In this document: positions 6,627-6,857 of the stretch, piece after piece
How positions within the stretch are numbered: position 1 is the stretch's first letter
Layout of the letters: every line of letters begins with the position of its first letter
Source: a bacterium
Lineage (GTDB): Bacteria > UBA9089 > UBA9088
Length of the DNA: 6,857 bases
NCBI GenBank assembly: GCA_040756715.1
Contig: JBFLYE010000010.1
Span: 1 to 6,857 of the forward strand
Direction of reading: 5' to 3'
Notes under the pieces: model-generated
The model's input: only the letters and a program-made list of their open reading frames with translations
Database searches by the model: none
Told to the model about the DNA's origin: nothing
Made by a program: the position numbers and the translations under genes

Positions 6627-6639
6627 ATTATACATTATA
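6627..6639 (-). promoter_or_regulatory. Candidate sigma70-type -10 region, two adjacent TATAAT
   Basis: Two TATAAT hexamers (6639-6634 and 6632-6627) lie just downstream of the stop of paralogue C. Transcription would start near 6620, giving a leader of about 130 bases that includes the GC-rich element. The -35 is poor: TTGCAA is only 12 bases upstream of the second hexamer, so the assignment is tentative in such AT-rich DNA. Confidence 0.4.
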
Positions 6640-6661
6640 AAAATTTGCAAGAAAAATTTTT

Positions 6662-6857
6662 TTAAGATTCAATCTTCTCTATAAATTCCTTTGCTGACTT
6701 TAATATTTCTTTAAGACTATTTGCATTATAAAGAAGTCCTCTATAATAACCTGCTATGTGTAACTCTTTATATAAAAATTCAAAACTTTTTAATATCTTC
6801 CCATTATGAATTGTAAGATGCTTTCGCAACATTTCCCTATAGCTATTTACAGATTTC
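6662..6857 (-). CDS. Small helical protein, DUF5618/HEPN-like (paralogue C), N-terminus beyond window
   Basis: The last 64 codons of a third member of the small helical family; the reading frame enters at the window edge and ends at TAA 6664-6662. It contains LRKHLTIHNGK, ELHIAGYYRG and LKSAKEFIEKIES. By hand, about 42 of 63 aligned residues match paralogue A, so it is clearly homologous but older or more diverged than the tandem pair. The Rx5H spacing (R-KHLTI-H) is kept. Its codons look more AT-rich. It lies 169 bp upstream of the giant gene, beyond a likely promoter, so it may be a separate unit. No terminator hairpin is seen after its stop, only an A7-T5 run. Function unknown. Confidence 0.85.
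   Translation of the reverse strand, partial: KSVNSYREMLRKHLTIHNGKILKSFEFLYKELHIAGYYRGLLYNANSLKEILKSAKEFIEKIES

Noticed and set aside
6493-6661. Rho-independent terminator after paralogue C
   Set aside because: The A7-T5 run lacks a GC-rich stem, so no terminator can be supported.

Overview
The window looks like a piece of an AT-rich genome from a Gram-negative, outer-membrane bacterium, most likely an uncultivated lineage near the Fibrobacterota-Chlorobi-Bacteroidota (FCB) group. Three things suggest this: a PorV/PorQ-type (UPF0164) outer-membrane barrel protein, a 1432-residue exported protein that starts with a GEVED-like domain and ends in a FlgD-Ig / type IX secretion (T9SS)-like C-terminal domain, and small helical proteins resembling DUF5618. 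The phylum cannot be fixed from this sequence alone. Every gene seen is on the minus strand, so transcription runs from high to low coordinates.

Layout in transcription order. At 6857-6662 is the C-terminal half of a small helical protein (paralogue C). A 169-bp AT-rich gap (6493-6661) follows; it holds the likely promoter, a G7 tract with possible hairpin/pseudoknot folding, and a strong Shine-Dalgarno site. At 6492-2194 is the giant multidomain secreted protein: signal peptide, GEVED-like domain, transglutaminase-like Cys-His-Asp domain, Ig-like domain with an Asp-rich loop, three ~120-residue repeats, PKD domain, a 'GS'-repeat beta-solenoid-like region and the C-terminal sorting-like domain. 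At 2192-1818 and 1816-1442 are two tandemly duplicated 124-residue proteins (paralogues A and B). At 1440-556 is the PorV-like barrel. At 555-1 is the first 185 codons of pantothenate synthetase (panC), cut by the window edge.

From the giant gene to panC the junctions are 1, 1, 1 and 0 nt, so these five genes are almost certainly one translationally coupled operon. The working model is that the giant protein is exported and delivered to the surface through its C-terminal domain, and that the PorV-like barrel is a candidate partner at the outer membrane. The role of the two small helical proteins between them is unknown. The pairing of their family with this secreted protein (two copies downstream, one upstream) is the most unusual feature of the window. 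panC looks like a housekeeping passenger at the operon's end.
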